This document shows positions 35,534 to 45,176 of a DNA stretch of 57,660 bases, piece by piece. The notes beneath the pieces were generated by a model. That model saw only the letters and a list, made by a program, of their open reading frames with translations, did no database searches and had not been told where the DNA came from. Every line of letters begins with the position of its first letter. The first letter of the stretch is position 1. A program made the position numbers and the translations under genes. Source of the stretch: Hyphomicrobium sp. (lineage in GTDB: Bacteria > Pseudomonadota > Alphaproteobacteria > Rhizobiales > Hyphomicrobiaceae); the NCBI GenBank assembly GCA_002928955.1, contig PERT01000016.1, positions 1 through 57,660 of the forward strand, in the 5' to 3' direction.

Positions 35534-35731
35534 AAGCTGCACCGAACCTACGTTTGGTCGCGCCACCCGCGCGCCCCGACCCTTGAAGGACGGGGATAGC
35601 GAAATGGCACGATTTGACGGCTTGCGAGGCGTTTCATTGACCCAACAGCAATCTGGAGCTTGAACGGGACAGCTGTGGGACAAGCCCGACGATCACACCG
35701 GAGTTGCGGGTTGAGAGGTGATCGCGTGGGC

Positions 35732-36337
35732 TTACCGCGCCTTCAGTCCGTCGCGGAGCAGCGATACCACAGTGCGCGCATCGTCCTCATCAAACGGCCG
35801 CGAGGTGCCCGATAACAGCCTGTACAGGCTCGCGCCATGGATCAGATGTGCGACCGCCTCGACGTCAACGTCGGCTCGGATCTGGCGCAACGCGACGCCG
35901 TGATGGAGGATGCGGTGCACAGCCTCGCACCGCTTGCGCCAGACCGCCTCATAGAATTTGGCACGAAACGCCTCGTCGAGTTGTGCCTCGGCAACCAGGC
36001 TGCGCACACCCTTGGAAACCATCTCCTGGCGGAGCACCGTGAAGTAGCGGACAAGGTCGTCTTCGAGATCGGAGAAGGCGTCGCCCGACAGAATCTGCGG
36101 TGGCATCTTATACAGCGGACGTTCGGTATAGGCTTCCAGCAGAAGATCTGCCTTCGACGGCCACCACCGGTAGATCGACTGCTTGCCGACCCGGGCCGTG
36201 GCGGCGATACCCTCGATGGTGATGTCGCGATAGGCGTGCGTCGACATGAGGTCTACGGCCGCGTCGAGCACACCCTGCCGGGTAACGTCACTGCGCGGCC
36301 GTCCCGGCGCCCGTTTCGCTCTGACATCCTGTTCCAC
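35732..36337 (-). CDS. TetR family transcriptional regulator
   Basis: A 201-aa one-component repressor. The N-terminal helix-turn-helix domain (about 10-65) reads RQGVLDAAVDLMSTHAYRDI, then TIEGIAATARVGKQSIYRWW and PSKADLLLEAY. The ligand-binding domain (about 75-200) is of the kind with LVAEAQLDEAFRAKFYE and HLIHGASLYRLLSG, found in regulators of efflux or small-molecule response genes. The ligand is unknown. Two operator-like sites lie upstream (36415-36432 and 36630-36646). No efflux pump is next to it; the nearest possible target is the small exported protein at 36780. Confidence 0.92.
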   Translation of the reverse strand: MEQDVRAKRAPGRPRSDVTRQGVLDAAVDLMSTHAYRDITIEGIAATARVGKQSIYRWWPSKADLLLEAYTERPLYKMPPQILSGDAFSDLEDDLVRYFTVLRQEMVSKGVRSLVAEAQLDEAFRAKFYEAVWRKRCEAVHRILHHGVALRQIRADVDVEAVAHLIHGASLYRLLSGTSRPFDEDDARTVVSLLRDGLKAR

Positions 36338-36414
36338 CTCGTCGGATTTCCCTCGTGTCGACTAAGATTGCCAGCGTTGTTCCCCAATTCAATGCCGGGT
36401 TGCGCTTAATTATA

Positions 36415-36432
36415 ATACGGCCCGTCTCGTAT
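36415..36432. promoter_or_regulatory. Operator-like dyad upstream of the TetR gene
   Basis: ATACGGCCCGTCTCGTAT is a near-palindrome with ATACG/CGTAT ends, about 80 bases upstream of the regulator start. Its complement contains ATACGAGACGG, which recurs exactly at 36630-36640. The region 36338-36779 holds no other gene. Confidence 0.55.
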
Positions 36433-36629
36433 GCCAATCTCCAATGGTACCAGCGAACATTATTCTGCCGCGAGATCGCGCCAGGAGGCGGCAACACGAT
36501 GCCACCACGACAGCGTGAACACGGTAGGTAACTGTTATAAATGTATTTTATGTCTACCATGGCCATCATTTCGCGCCGCACCATCACGCTTTAACACACG
36601 CTGAACACAGCTCAATCTCGCACGTGTGA

Positions 36630-36646
36630 ATACGAGACGGTTCGTT
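36630..36646. promoter_or_regulatory. Second operator-like site, shared with the TetR upstream site
   Basis: ATACGAGACGG followed by TTCGTTT. The first eleven bases are an exact match to the complement of the site at 36422-36432. ACGA and TCGT make an imperfect dyad. It lies about 135 bases upstream of the small exported protein. Confidence 0.5.
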
Positions 36647-36779
36647 TTTTATTTACGCCGCGGCGACACAAGGATAATTTGTGATCATCGAACTGGCGGT
36701 CAGTCAGCCTCAAATCGAGCAAGCCGAGAAACCTTCCGCACGGCGAAGAGCCCCGGTAACAGATGCAAGGAGAACGACC

Positions 36780-36947
36780 ATGAAGCACCTCATTCGCGCC
36801 GCCATCATCGGCATCGCCCTCGCAACGAACGGTGTTGTCTCTGCCGAAGCCAACAGCTTTGCAGAAAGCTACTTCAAGAAGATACAACTTGAAGGCAGCG
36901 TGCTACCTGACATGGTTTACGAAGATAAGCGCCTCAACGGTATCTGA
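36780..36947 (+). CDS. Small exported protein, 55 residues
   Basis: I do not recognise this protein. It starts with ATG at 36780 and AGGAG lies seven bases upstream. The first about 22 residues are a signal peptide (MKHLIRAAIIGIALATNGVV, then SAEA as a likely cleavage site). The mature part of about 30 residues is acidic and ends VYEDKRLNGI. The longer in-frame extension upstream is not supported. An operator-like site at 36630 suggests control by the neighbouring TetR protein. A truncated relict is an alternative. Confidence 0.6.
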   Translation: MKHLIRAAIIGIALATNGVVSAEANSFAESYFKKIQLEGSVLPDMVYEDKRLNGI

Positions 36948-36998
36948 TCGCGGGCGATTGCCGTTCTGCTCTGCCGTCCGCAACGAGTCCCGGCTCCT

Positions 36999-37630
36999 TC
37001 AGCCAAGCCTTTGGCTGTTGGAGTCGACCGTCCACAAACGCATCACACCGCTCGCACCCACACCGACGGAGATCGTCTGAACGGCGATCGCCGACAGCAG
37101 GATGCCGAACACGCGCATGAGAACGCGCAGAGCCGGATCGGGTCGCCTTTGGTTTTCGCCGCCAGCAGAAAGCCGGCGCTCATCGCGCCGGGGCTGGCCG
37201 GAAATGGCGTCGCCAGCGGAGACACCGCGAGGTCGTCCTTGGTTTGCGCCTCCTGTCCATCCGGCGGCGTCAGCTTGAAGCCGCTGCCCAGGCGCACTAA
37301 AATCATGTCGAGTACGATCAGGGCAAGCACGATGCCGCCCACCGTCTGCAAGGCCGGCAAGGTGACGCCGGGTTCACGCAACATCAGCTGGCCGAGGTCG
37401 GTGAACACCCCCGGGATCAGACCCGCGATGAGCGTTGCGCGGATGGCGATTTTCCGGCGCTCCCCCCGCTCCATCTTTGGCGTCAGCGACGCGATCAACA
37501 GCGCCGCCTCGATCGGCCCAATTGTCGCGAAATGGTCGTGAAATTGGTCAGCGCCGTTCGAAGAATGTGGGAATCCAGCCACGCACTGACCGAGCCTGGC
37601 CGCCGCCGGTCGTCACGTCGCGACACCTGC
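36999..37630 (-). pseudogene. MarC family membrane protein gene, two frameshifts
   Basis: Three frames together make a MarC-like multi-pass membrane protein. The N-terminal piece reads SHILRTALTNFTTI, which must change frame to continue with FATIGPIEAALLIASLTPK at about 37545 (one missing T would repair it). The middle reads RKIAIRATLIAGLIPG, LPALQTVGGIVLALIVLDMI and VSPLATPFPASPGAMSAGFL. A second frame change near 37130 is needed to reach LRVLMRVFGILLSAIAVQTI, the usual last helix. No good start is seen. Either a decayed gene or sequencing errors. Confidence 0.8.
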
Positions 37631-37823
37631 CCAAACGGGCTGAATGGTGCGGACGCAGTCTCCCACGCGCCGCCCGCGGACATTTACCCGCGCACCCCGT
37701 TAGCAATCTGACATGTATGCTGATAACACACTGATAAGTAGTATTTTTTGGTCGCCTATCGAATCTCGTTTAGCATCGAGACAGGGTGTGCCACGATCAC
37801 CTGCTGCTTGGAGACGACCGTCC

Positions 37824-38102
37824 ATGGCCCGACGTGACGACCAGGATTTCCTTGCGATGCTCAGCGGATACAGCCTGACCACGGCTGAAATCCTTTACCA
37901 CCTGCCGGACTACCCGGCGCTCATCCAGAGCTACGTGTGGCAGGACTACGACCTGCATCCCCGCTTCCCAAAGCTCAAATCGTTTCTCGAATTCTGGTCG
38001 GCCAAGCTTGACGGCAAGCTCTACCGCGTAACGGTGGCGCACACGGGCCTCATCAAGCCGGCCGAGGTCAAGCTGATCGGCGCGGAGTTCCGTTTGAACT
38101 GA
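37824..38102 (+). CDS. usg: Usg family protein
   Basis: A 92-aa protein of the alphaproteobacterial Usg family, whose function is unknown. The whole sequence matches: FLAMLSGYSLTTAEILYHLPDYP, LIQSYVWQDYDLHPRFPKL, FLEFWSAKLDGKLYRV, and a C-terminal VAHTGLIKPAEVKLIG. I choose the ATG at 37824, with GGAG about ten bases upstream; the open frame runs further up but without homology. In some relatives usg is near tryptophan or other metabolic genes; here it stands between a broken marC and a desaturase gene. Confidence 0.9.
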   Translation: MARRDDQDFLAMLSGYSLTTAEILYHLPDYPALIQSYVWQDYDLHPRFPKLKSFLEFWSAKLDGKLYRVTVAHTGLIKPAEVKLIGAEFRLN

Positions 38103-38141
38103 CCCGTGCGCGGTAGATCGCCTCCGGGCCGCCCGGCGCCA

Positions 38142-39014
38142 TTACGGCGCGCCGAAAATGATCCTGAGCCGCTGCCTGAGGCCGCGCGCCTGCCTCACGT
38201 CGGACCACAGATGCACCCATTCACCGAGCGCGATCCAGAACGGATTGAGGCTCGGCTCGCGCCCCTTCAATCCATAGCGGAGCGGCTCTGACTTCGGCGC
38301 CTCGGCAAAGGTGCCGAACAATTTGTCGAAGACGATCAATGTCGAACCGTAGTTTCTGTCGAGACAGCTGGCGTTCGAGGCATGATGCACGCGGTGATGT
38401 GCCGGGGTATTCAGAACGTGCTCGAGTACACCCAGCCGCACGTCGAACGCCGAATGCAAGAAGAACTGATAGACCAGCCCGAGCCCGATCATCGCGCCGA
38501 CGGCGAGCGGATGAAATCCGATCCACGCCAGCGGCAGGAAAAAGACGAATGCGCCAGTCAATTGCCCAGTCCAGCCGAGGCGGATCGCCGCTGACAGATT
38601 GAAATGCGTCGCAGAATGGTGAACCGAATGCGTCGCCCACAGCCACCGCACCCGGTGCGACGCGCGATGGAACCAGTAATAACAGAACTCTACGCCCAGA
38701 AAGAGGGCAAGCCAGCTCCACGCCGTGTTGAGCCGCACATCCATCAAACGGTTCTCGTAGAGAATGAGAAACGGTACCGCGACGATGCCGGCCATCGTCG
38801 TGCGAATAGCCACGTCGCCGAGCGCCACGCCGATGGATGCCACAGTCTCCCGCACATCGTGATGCGCGTCGTGATGGGCGAGCTTCGCATAGAGGTACTC
38901 CGCCGTGATGAATATGAGCGTCAGCGCCAGAAAAAGGCCCGTGGGGCGGGCGTAAACCATGACATCTGGAAAGGGGAGCGTCGTTAGCATCGATCGAACC
39001 TTACACTGGGGCAT
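38142..39014 (-). CDS. Sterol desaturase / fatty acid hydroxylase family protein
   Basis: A 290-aa membrane di-iron enzyme. Histidine motifs that bind the iron are in order: HRASHRV (about 116), HSVHHSATH (about 130), and in the C-terminal part HHRVHHASN (about 209), with YGSTLIVFDKLFGTF after it. Four hydrophobic segments lie before and between them. The substrate could be a sterol, hopanoid, carotenoid or fatty acid; this cannot be told from sequence. The start may be the first ATG or the second one eight codons in. It is convergent with usg. Confidence 0.88.
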   Translation of the reverse strand: MPQCKVRSMLTTLPFPDVMVYARPTGLFLALTLIFITAEYLYAKLAHHDAHHDVRETVASIGVALGDVAIRTTMAGIVAVPFLILYENRLMDVRLNTAWSWLALFLGVEFCYYWFHRASHRVRWLWATHSVHHSATHFNLSAAIRLGWTGQLTGAFVFFLPLAWIGFHPLAVGAMIGLGLVYQFFLHSAFDVRLGVLEHVLNTPAHHRVHHASNASCLDRNYGSTLIVFDKLFGTFAEAPKSEPLRYGLKGREPSLNPFWIALGEWVHLWSDVRQARGLRQRLRIIFGAP

Positions 39015-39030
39015 AGGCTTGCGGCAGACG

Positions 39031-39321
39031 TCATCGACCGAGCGCCGATTTTGCCTTCAGCATGCCGTCGCGGCACTCGGGCGTCAGGCTCTCGCGCGCC
39101 TTCGCAAGGCAGATCACGATGCGGCCACCACCCGGCTGAACGGCAGAACAGAATTTCTGGATATCGGCGTTGCAGGCCGACCATGCGGCCTGCACGGCTG
39201 GGTTCTGTGCCTCGGCCGGCAGTCCTGGAGGCAGCGGCTGCTGGGCGGCGGCCACGAACGGCAAGGCTATTGTGGCTGCCATGAAAATGATCGGACGGGA
39301 GCAGGACATGGGGGCTTTCAT
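39031..39321 (-). CDS. Small exported cysteine-rich repeat protein
   Basis: A 96-aa exported protein. Signal peptide about 1-26 (RPIIFMAATIALPFVAAA). The mature part has four cysteines in the spacing of the cysteine-rich (GLG1-like) repeat: ACNADIQKFCSAVQPGGGR, then VICLAKARESLTPECRDGM. Proteins with this repeat are common in Rhizobiales; the function is unknown. An in-frame ATG four codons down is an alternative start. It lies 17 bases before the desaturase start on the same... strand, so co-transcription is possible. Confidence 0.82.
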   Translation of the reverse strand: MKAPMSCSRPIIFMAATIALPFVAAAQQPLPPGLPAEAQNPAVQAAWSACNADIQKFCSAVQPGGGRIVICLAKARESLTPECRDGMLKAKSALGR

Positions 39322-39425
39322 GGTTGTTTTGATTAGCTGCTACGAGGGAGGCCGCCGGCGCGGGAAACGAACCGCCAGCGGCCCCAGGCGCAATTGCGTC
39401 GATCGGGAGCCCGATGGTGTCCGCG

Positions 39426-39752
39426 TCAGTTCCGCGTCACCGAGCCCGAGCGCTTGATCGTGTTGCCGCGAGGGCCGGTGACAGTGCCCGAACGCTGAAC
39501 TCCGCTGTCAGTTCGCGTGGCAGTGCCGGACCGCTGAATCTGGTTTCCGGCGGGCCCCGTCACCGTGCCTTTGGACGTGCATTTGCCATCGGCGCAGGCC
39601 GTGCTGCCCTGCGTGGTCACGGTGTTTCCGGCAGGGCCGGTCACGGTGCCTTCGCGCGAAACCTGGGCATTGGCTGCCGTGCCGCCCGCAATGAGAAGCG
39701 CAATTGCAGATGCGGGGCCAAGCATGGCAAGGCGGTTGATTTTCATCGACAT
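39426..39752 (-). CDS. Small exported protein with TGPxGN repeats
   Basis: A 108-aa exported protein I do not recognise as a named family. Signal peptide about 1-29 (LGPASAIALLIAGGTAANA). The mature part has three repeats of GTVTGPxGNxI at about 35, 62 and 91, separated by Ser/Thr/Arg stretches, with one cysteine pair (ACADGKCTS). It ends RSGSVTRN. It resembles the next gene upstream (39852-40157) in signal, motif and C-terminal ending, so the two are probably paralogues. Role unknown; a surface or extracellular location is likely. Confidence 0.8.
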   Translation of the reverse strand: MSMKINRLAMLGPASAIALLIAGGTAANAQVSREGTVTGPAGNTVTTQGSTACADGKCTSKGTVTGPAGNQIQRSGTATRTDSGVQRSGTVTGPRGNTIKRSGSVTRN

Positions 39753-39851
39753 GGATCAGTCTCCAATGGGAATACGAGTAAGGGTTGGGGAGGCCGCCCC
39801 GCACGGCCGAGGTGTGGGACCGGCGGATGGACCCGCCAGCCAACCGCCGCA

Positions 39852-40157
39852 TCAGTTAACCGTGAAGCTGCGGCTACGTTTCACGCTGTTGCCGGCGGGA
39901 CCGGTGTAGGTGGCGCCGCCCGAGCAAGTGCCGCCCGAACAACTGGTGCTGCCGTCCCGCGTGTAGGTGCCGCGCGGACCCGTGAACTTCTGGCTCGATG
40001 TGCACGAGCCGCCGTAGCACGACCCCCCGCCCGAGGAAGTCCAGGAATTGCCGCGTGGACCGGTGCCGCCGCCCGATCGCGACCACCCGGCGTCGGCCGC
40101 CGATACACCGGCGATCAAAAGTGCTGACGCAATCGCAAACTGTTGTAACGCTTTCAT
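39852..40157 (-). CDS. Small exported protein with TGPxGN repeats and cysteine pairs
   Basis: A 101-aa exported protein, paralogue of the gene at 39426. Signal peptide about 1-23 (FAIASALLIAGVSAADAGW). The mature part has TGPRGNSW, TGPRGTYT and TGPAGNSV, each separated by a serine/glycine stretch with a cysteine pair (SCYGGSC, SCSGGTC). It ends RSRSFTVN. A purine-rich GGAGAT lies upstream of the ATG. The four cysteines could form two disulfides. Confidence 0.8.
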   Translation of the reverse strand: MKALQQFAIASALLIAGVSAADAGWSRSGGGTGPRGNSWTSSGGGSCYGGSCTSSQKFTGPRGTYTRDGSTSCSGGTCSGGATYTGPAGNSVKRSRSFTVN

Positions 40158-40321
40158 GGAATGGATCTCCTTAACTCGATCACGCCACCCGTCGGCGCTG
40201 ATGAGGAGATTGGACTCCAGGCTTTGCAGGCTTGTTTCAGAGACCGCTGCGCTGTGTTACGTTTTGTATCGGCTCAGCTTTAGCGTGTTGCGCGCGACCA
40301 TCCACGCGATAACCTCCGTCC

Positions 40322-41020
40322 ATGGCCGACAAACATCGCATCCTGGTTATCGAGGACGATCCGGAGATCCGCACGCTGCTGCGCGATTATCTGGCCCGCA
40401 ACGAATTCCGCGTCGAAACCGGCGACGGCGGCACGGCGCTCGACCGCTTCCGCCAGACGTTCGGCGATCCGGATCTCATTGTGCTCGACGTGATGCTGCC
40501 GGGCGAGGATGGATTGTCGATCTGCCGTCGCGTGCGCGCAGCATCCCGCGTGCCTATACTCATGCTGACCGCGCGCGGCGAGGACATCGACCGCATCATC
40601 GGCCTCGAGATCGGCGCCGACGACTACATGGCGAAACCGTTCAACCCGCGCGAGCTTGTGGCCCGGATCCGCGCGATCCTGAGACGCAACGAGCCGGCGC
40701 GGGTGGCTGTCAAGAAACTGAAACTGGCGGGTCTCAGCATCGATCTCGATGCGCGGCGGGTGTGCGACGCTGAGAGAGAGATCGAACTGACCAGCGCGGA
40801 GTTCGACCTGCTCGAATGCTTCGTGACGCGCCCCGGCCGCGTGCTGTCGCGCGACCAATTGATGGACTGGACCCGTGGGCGCCGCGCGGAGGCTTTCGAC
40901 CGGACCATCGACGTGCAATTGAGCCGCCTCCGAAAGAAAATCGAGCTTCGCGGCGAGCCTCTGATCAAGACCGTCCGCAACCAGGGCTACATGCTCTCAC
41001 ACCCCGTCGAGGAGGCATGA
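40322..41020 (+). CDS. Two-component response regulator, OmpR/PhoB type
   Basis: A 232-aa transcription factor. Receiver domain about 1-118 (HRILVIEDDPEIRTLLRDYL, with the phosphorylated Asp in LIVLDVMLPGEDG and the lysine in MAKPFNPREL). Winged-helix DNA-binding domain about 135-230 (ELTSAEFDLLECFVTRPGRV, TIDVQLSRLRKKI, IKTVRNQGYML). Its stop overlaps the start of the kinase gene. The signal is unknown. OmpR-like features and the EnvZ-like partner suggest osmotic or envelope sensing, which is an inference. Confidence 0.95.
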   Translation: MADKHRILVIEDDPEIRTLLRDYLARNEFRVETGDGGTALDRFRQTFGDPDLIVLDVMLPGEDGLSICRRVRAASRVPILMLTARGEDIDRIIGLEIGADDYMAKPFNPRELVARIRAILRRNEPARVAVKKLKLAGLSIDLDARRVCDAEREIELTSAEFDLLECFVTRPGRVLSRDQLMDWTRGRRAEAFDRTIDVQLSRLRKKIELRGEPLIKTVRNQGYMLSHPVEEA

Positions 41021-42387
41021 TGCTGCATCGCCTCGGGTTCGGCGGACGCCTCCTGGCTATCATGCTGCTGGTCATGCTGGCCGCCGTCACGCTCGGAGTG
41101 GGGGTTGCTTATGTCGTCCGATCGGATCGCCCGGATGCACAACCCCAGCTGCCGCTGCCTGAACAGGCCGCTGCCATCGTCGCACTGATCGAGGCGACCC
41201 CAGCATCCGGTCACGCGACCGTTCTCAAGGCGGTCAATAGCGACACGCTTGCAGTTTCGGTGCAAGGAATGCGTCCGACCGTCGACACCCAATCGCGACG
41301 GCTGATCGCGGTCGAGTGGCTGGTGTCGCAGTACGTCGAGGCGGCACCCGGACGCGAGGTGATCGCCACCGCGGATCTGTCCGCTAGAGGTCTGCGCATG
41401 CCGTTCGTGTCGCTCAATCCCTACGACTTCGATCGCCAGCCGCCACTGCGCATCGCCATCGCACTTCTTGGCGGCAACTGGATCGTGTTCGAAAGCCGCG
41501 GCGCCATCGGCCGCAGGGTATTCGGCCTTCCTGTCGGCTTCTGGATCGGCGTCCTCGGCGCGCTGGTCGGTGTCGCGGCGATCTTGGCAGTGATGCGCGA
41601 GGCGCGACCGCTGAAGCGACTGGCAGATGCCGTGACGCGCTTCTCGCAAGGCGCAGAACCGGTTCCGGTGCCGCAAGAAGGCGCACCCGAGGTGAAGGCG
41701 CTGATCGGCGCTGTCAACGACATGCAGGCCCGCATCGCCGGCCTGATCCGTGGCCGGACCATTCTCATCGGCGCCGTATCCCACGACATCAAAACGTTCG
41801 TGACGCGGCTGAGGCTGCGCATAGAGGCGATTCCGGACGACGAGGGCCGAGCAAAGGCGATCCGAGACCTCGACGACATGACCGCGATCATAGACGACGC
41901 ATTGGCGCTCGGGCGGGGGGCACAGCCACCCGAACGGCGGGAGCATGTCGATCTCTCGGCGTTGGTCGCATCAGATATCGCCCATCGCGATTGTAGCCGC
42001 GTCACCTCCGACACCACGATGCGCGGCATCCGAGCGCTGGTCGATGGCGATCCTGTCGCGTTGCGGCGCCTTGTCGCCAACCTGGTCGATAACGCTGTCC
42101 GCTTTGCAGAAACCTCGCGCGTCACCGTGATCGGTACAGCAGACAGCGTATTCTTGACAGTCGATGACGACGGGCCGGGCATTCCTGAGGCGCACCGCAC
42201 GATCGTGTTCGAGCCGTTCTATCGCGCGGACCCATCGCGCAGCCGTGCGACGGGTGGTAGCGGACTCGGGCTCGCGATTTCCAAGCAAATTGTGGAAGCG
42301 CATGGCGGGAGGATCGCGGCTGAGGCCTCGCCGCTCGGCGGAGCCCGGCTCATGGTGACACTGCCGGCCGCGCGACGATCATCCTGA
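41017..42387 (+). CDS. Sensor histidine kinase, EnvZ-like
   Basis: A 456-aa membrane kinase. TM1 is about 10-30 (LLAIMLLVMLAAVTLGVGV), a periplasmic sensor part runs about 35-155, TM2 is about 170-190 (GFWIGVLGALVGVAAILAV). A HAMP domain follows (MREARPLKRLADAVTRF). The phosphorylated histidine is in GAVSHDIKTFVTRLRLR. The ATPase part has N-box LVANLVDNAVRF, G1 DDDGPGIP, F-box FEPFY and G2 GGSGLGLAI. I take the ATG at 41017 with GAGGAGG just upstream; an ATG three bases later is equal. It overlaps the regulator gene. Confidence 0.94.
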   Translation: MMLHRLGFGGRLLAIMLLVMLAAVTLGVGVAYVVRSDRPDAQPQLPLPEQAAAIVALIEATPASGHATVLKAVNSDTLAVSVQGMRPTVDTQSRRLIAVEWLVSQYVEAAPGREVIATADLSARGLRMPFVSLNPYDFDRQPPLRIAIALLGGNWIVFESRGAIGRRVFGLPVGFWIGVLGALVGVAAILAVMREARPLKRLADAVTRFSQGAEPVPVPQEGAPEVKALIGAVNDMQARIAGLIRGRTILIGAVSHDIKTFVTRLRLRIEAIPDDEGRAKAIRDLDDMTAIIDDALALGRGAQPPERREHVDLSALVASDIAHRDCSRVTSDTTMRGIRALVDGDPVALRRLVANLVDNAVRFAETSRVTVIGTADSVFLTVDDDGPGIPEAHRTIVFEPFYRADPSRSRATGGSGLGLAISKQIVEAHGGRIAAEASPLGGARLMVTLPAARRSS

Positions 42388-42415
42388 CGTGCCCTGGGTA
42401 TGCGGAGCACTCCAG

Positions 42416-42988
42416 TCAATCTGGCAACGCGAACCGGGTACCGCCACTCTCGATCCATAGCCGGCCATAAGCGTCTGGTTCGGCCAGCGCCACCAGATCC
42501 ATGGTCAGTGCTCGCGCGACGAGCGCTTCGAGCCGGCCGCGCACCAGGATGTAGGGCTTCAGACCGCCGTTGGCTCCGTCGACATCAAATCGAAGCGGGT
42601 TGCCTGGACCCGCAGCCACCGGGTCGTCGAGATTGGTGCGGAAAATGAGTTGTGCGGCGTTACCGCTTCGGCGTACCTCCATCTCGACTGCCAGGAACGG
42701 CGCGTCCGCGACGGCGACGTCGATTTTTTCAACCGGGGTCACGAGGTAGTACCGGCCATCGGCGTCGCGACGCAGAACGCGCGCAAAGAGCTTGACGAGA
42801 GGCAGCCGATGGATTGGGCTACCTCGATAGATCCAGGTGCCGTCAGCGCGGATCGCAAGCCCGATATCCCCACAATGGGGCGGGTTCCACAACTCGACCG
42901 GCGCACGCGTGGTTTCGCCAGCCCTTTTCAGCAGCAATTCCAAACTGCTGATCGGTTCCGACGGTTCCACGTGGACCTCGTGTTGCAT
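42416..42988 (-). CDS. DUF1285 protein
   Basis: A 190-aa cytoplasmic protein of the DUF1285 family, function unknown. The family core is VELWNPPHCGDIGLAIRADGTWIYRGSPI, then LPLVKLFARVLRRDADGRYYLVTPVEKI, and a second half with PLRFDVDGANGGLKPYILVR. The ATG at 42988 gives the usual length; the frame is open further up but without family sequence. In Rhizobiales DUF1285 commonly lies beside moxR, as here, but is divergent from it in this window (196 bases between starts). Confidence 0.9.
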   Translation of the reverse strand: MQHEVHVEPSEPISSLELLLKRAGETTRAPVELWNPPHCGDIGLAIRADGTWIYRGSPIHRLPLVKLFARVLRRDADGRYYLVTPVEKIDVAVADAPFLAVEMEVRRSGNAAQLIFRTNLDDPVAAGPGNPLRFDVDGANGGLKPYILVRGRLEALVARALTMDLVALAEPDAYGRLWIESGGTRFALPD

Positions 42989-43184
42989 GAGCTTGGCAAG
43001 GCGGCCACCTGCCAATCTGGCGTCCAACCGGATAGAACCCCGACAGGAGTTCGTTACGTAACATTCACTTGACCGAAATGGCCCCAGACCCCGATCGTCG
43101 GGCACCTTAGTTGAGCCACGTTCGGTTGAACACAGTCGGAATCCGCCTTCTTCGCAACGCAGCATTATGGGCTAAAGTTTATTC

Positions 43185-44183
<999 letters not shown>

Positions 44184-44189
44184 GGGCGG

Positions 44190-45176
44190 ATGGCGGGTGG
44201 CACAACCCAGGCTCCGCGGTCCACGACAAAGACCAGCAGTCTGTTCACGCTTGAGCGCGACGCGCACGGGCTGGCCGACCGGTTGCCGGACCTGTTGATC
44301 GATGCGAAGCGAATCGCCGCGACAGTTGCCCACGGCATCCACGGTCGCCGCCGCTCCGGACCCGGCGAGACGTTCTGGCAGTTCCGGCAGTTTCAATCCA
44401 ACGACAGCGCCCAGCTGATCGACTGGCGGCGCTCGGCGAGCTCCGATCACCTCTACGTGCGCGAGCGCGAGTGGGAAGCCGCACTCACCATCTGGTTGTG
44501 GGCGGACCTTTCACCGTCCATGGGCTTCAAGAGTCACCTGGCACAGGTGACCAAGCGCGACCGCGCACTGGTTCTCATGCTGGCCGCAGCAGAGTTGCTG
44601 GTGCGCGGCGGCGAGCGCGTGGCGCTGATGGCGTTGACCCAGCCGACGGCCAGCCGCAAGGCCACCACGAAGATGCTCGAGAGCATCGCGACCAATCTCG
44701 ACAAACCAATCGTTCGCAAAAGTCGGCCGCCGAGCACGACACTCAACCGTTATTCGAGCGTTCTTCTTTTCAGCGATTTTCTCGCTCCGATCCCGGCCAT
44801 CCGTGAGCGCGTCGAGGTGCTGGCAGCCGCCGGCGCGACGGGCCACATGGTGCAAATCCTCGATCCCGCAGAAGAGACGCTGCCCTATGAGGGACACACC
44901 GAGTTCTACAGCACGTCTGGCCGTGAACGCTGGGTGGCAGATCGCGCCGAAAGCCTGCGCGACGAGTACAAGGCGCGACTGGCAGCCCACCGGGGCGAGG
45001 TGGCGGTGCTTGCCGGCCGGCTCGGCTGGTCGTTCATGGTGCATCACACCAATCGCCCTGCGTCCGAGCCACTGCTCAATTTGATTTCGCGTCTGCATGG
45101 CGCGGCCGGCGGCTACCGCTGGCATACAGCCGACCACACGGCCGACGCCCCAGCCGAGCCTGTGGGCACGCCATGA
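44190..45176 (+). CDS. DUF58 (VWA-like) protein
   Basis: A 328-aa protein. The DUF58 signature is GRRRSGPGETFWQFRQFQ, followed by IDWRRSASSDHLYVREREWE and the VWA-like LTIWLWADLSPSMGF (the Asp-x-Ser-x-Ser metal site, DLSPS). Members work with MoxR ATPases. No transmembrane helix is seen. The stop overlaps the start of the next gene as ATGA, so they are translationally coupled. Confidence 0.92.
   Translation: MAGGTTQAPRSTTKTSSLFTLERDAHGLADRLPDLLIDAKRIAATVAHGIHGRRRSGPGETFWQFRQFQSNDSAQLIDWRRSASSDHLYVREREWEAALTIWLWADLSPSMGFKSHLAQVTKRDRALVLMLAAAELLVRGGERVALMALTQPTASRKATTKMLESIATNLDKPIVRKSRPPSTTLNRYSSVLLFSDFLAPIPAIRERVEVLAAAGATGHMVQILDPAEETLPYEGHTEFYSTSGRERWVADRAESLRDEYKARLAAHRGEVAVLAGRLGWSFMVHHTNRPASEPLLNLISRLHGAAGGYRWHTADHTADAPAEPVGTP

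Noticed and set aside
40816-41016. Upstream extension of the histidine kinase frame
   Set aside because: It overlaps the response regulator in another frame; the ATG at 41017 has a strong ribosome-binding site and begins the first transmembrane segment.
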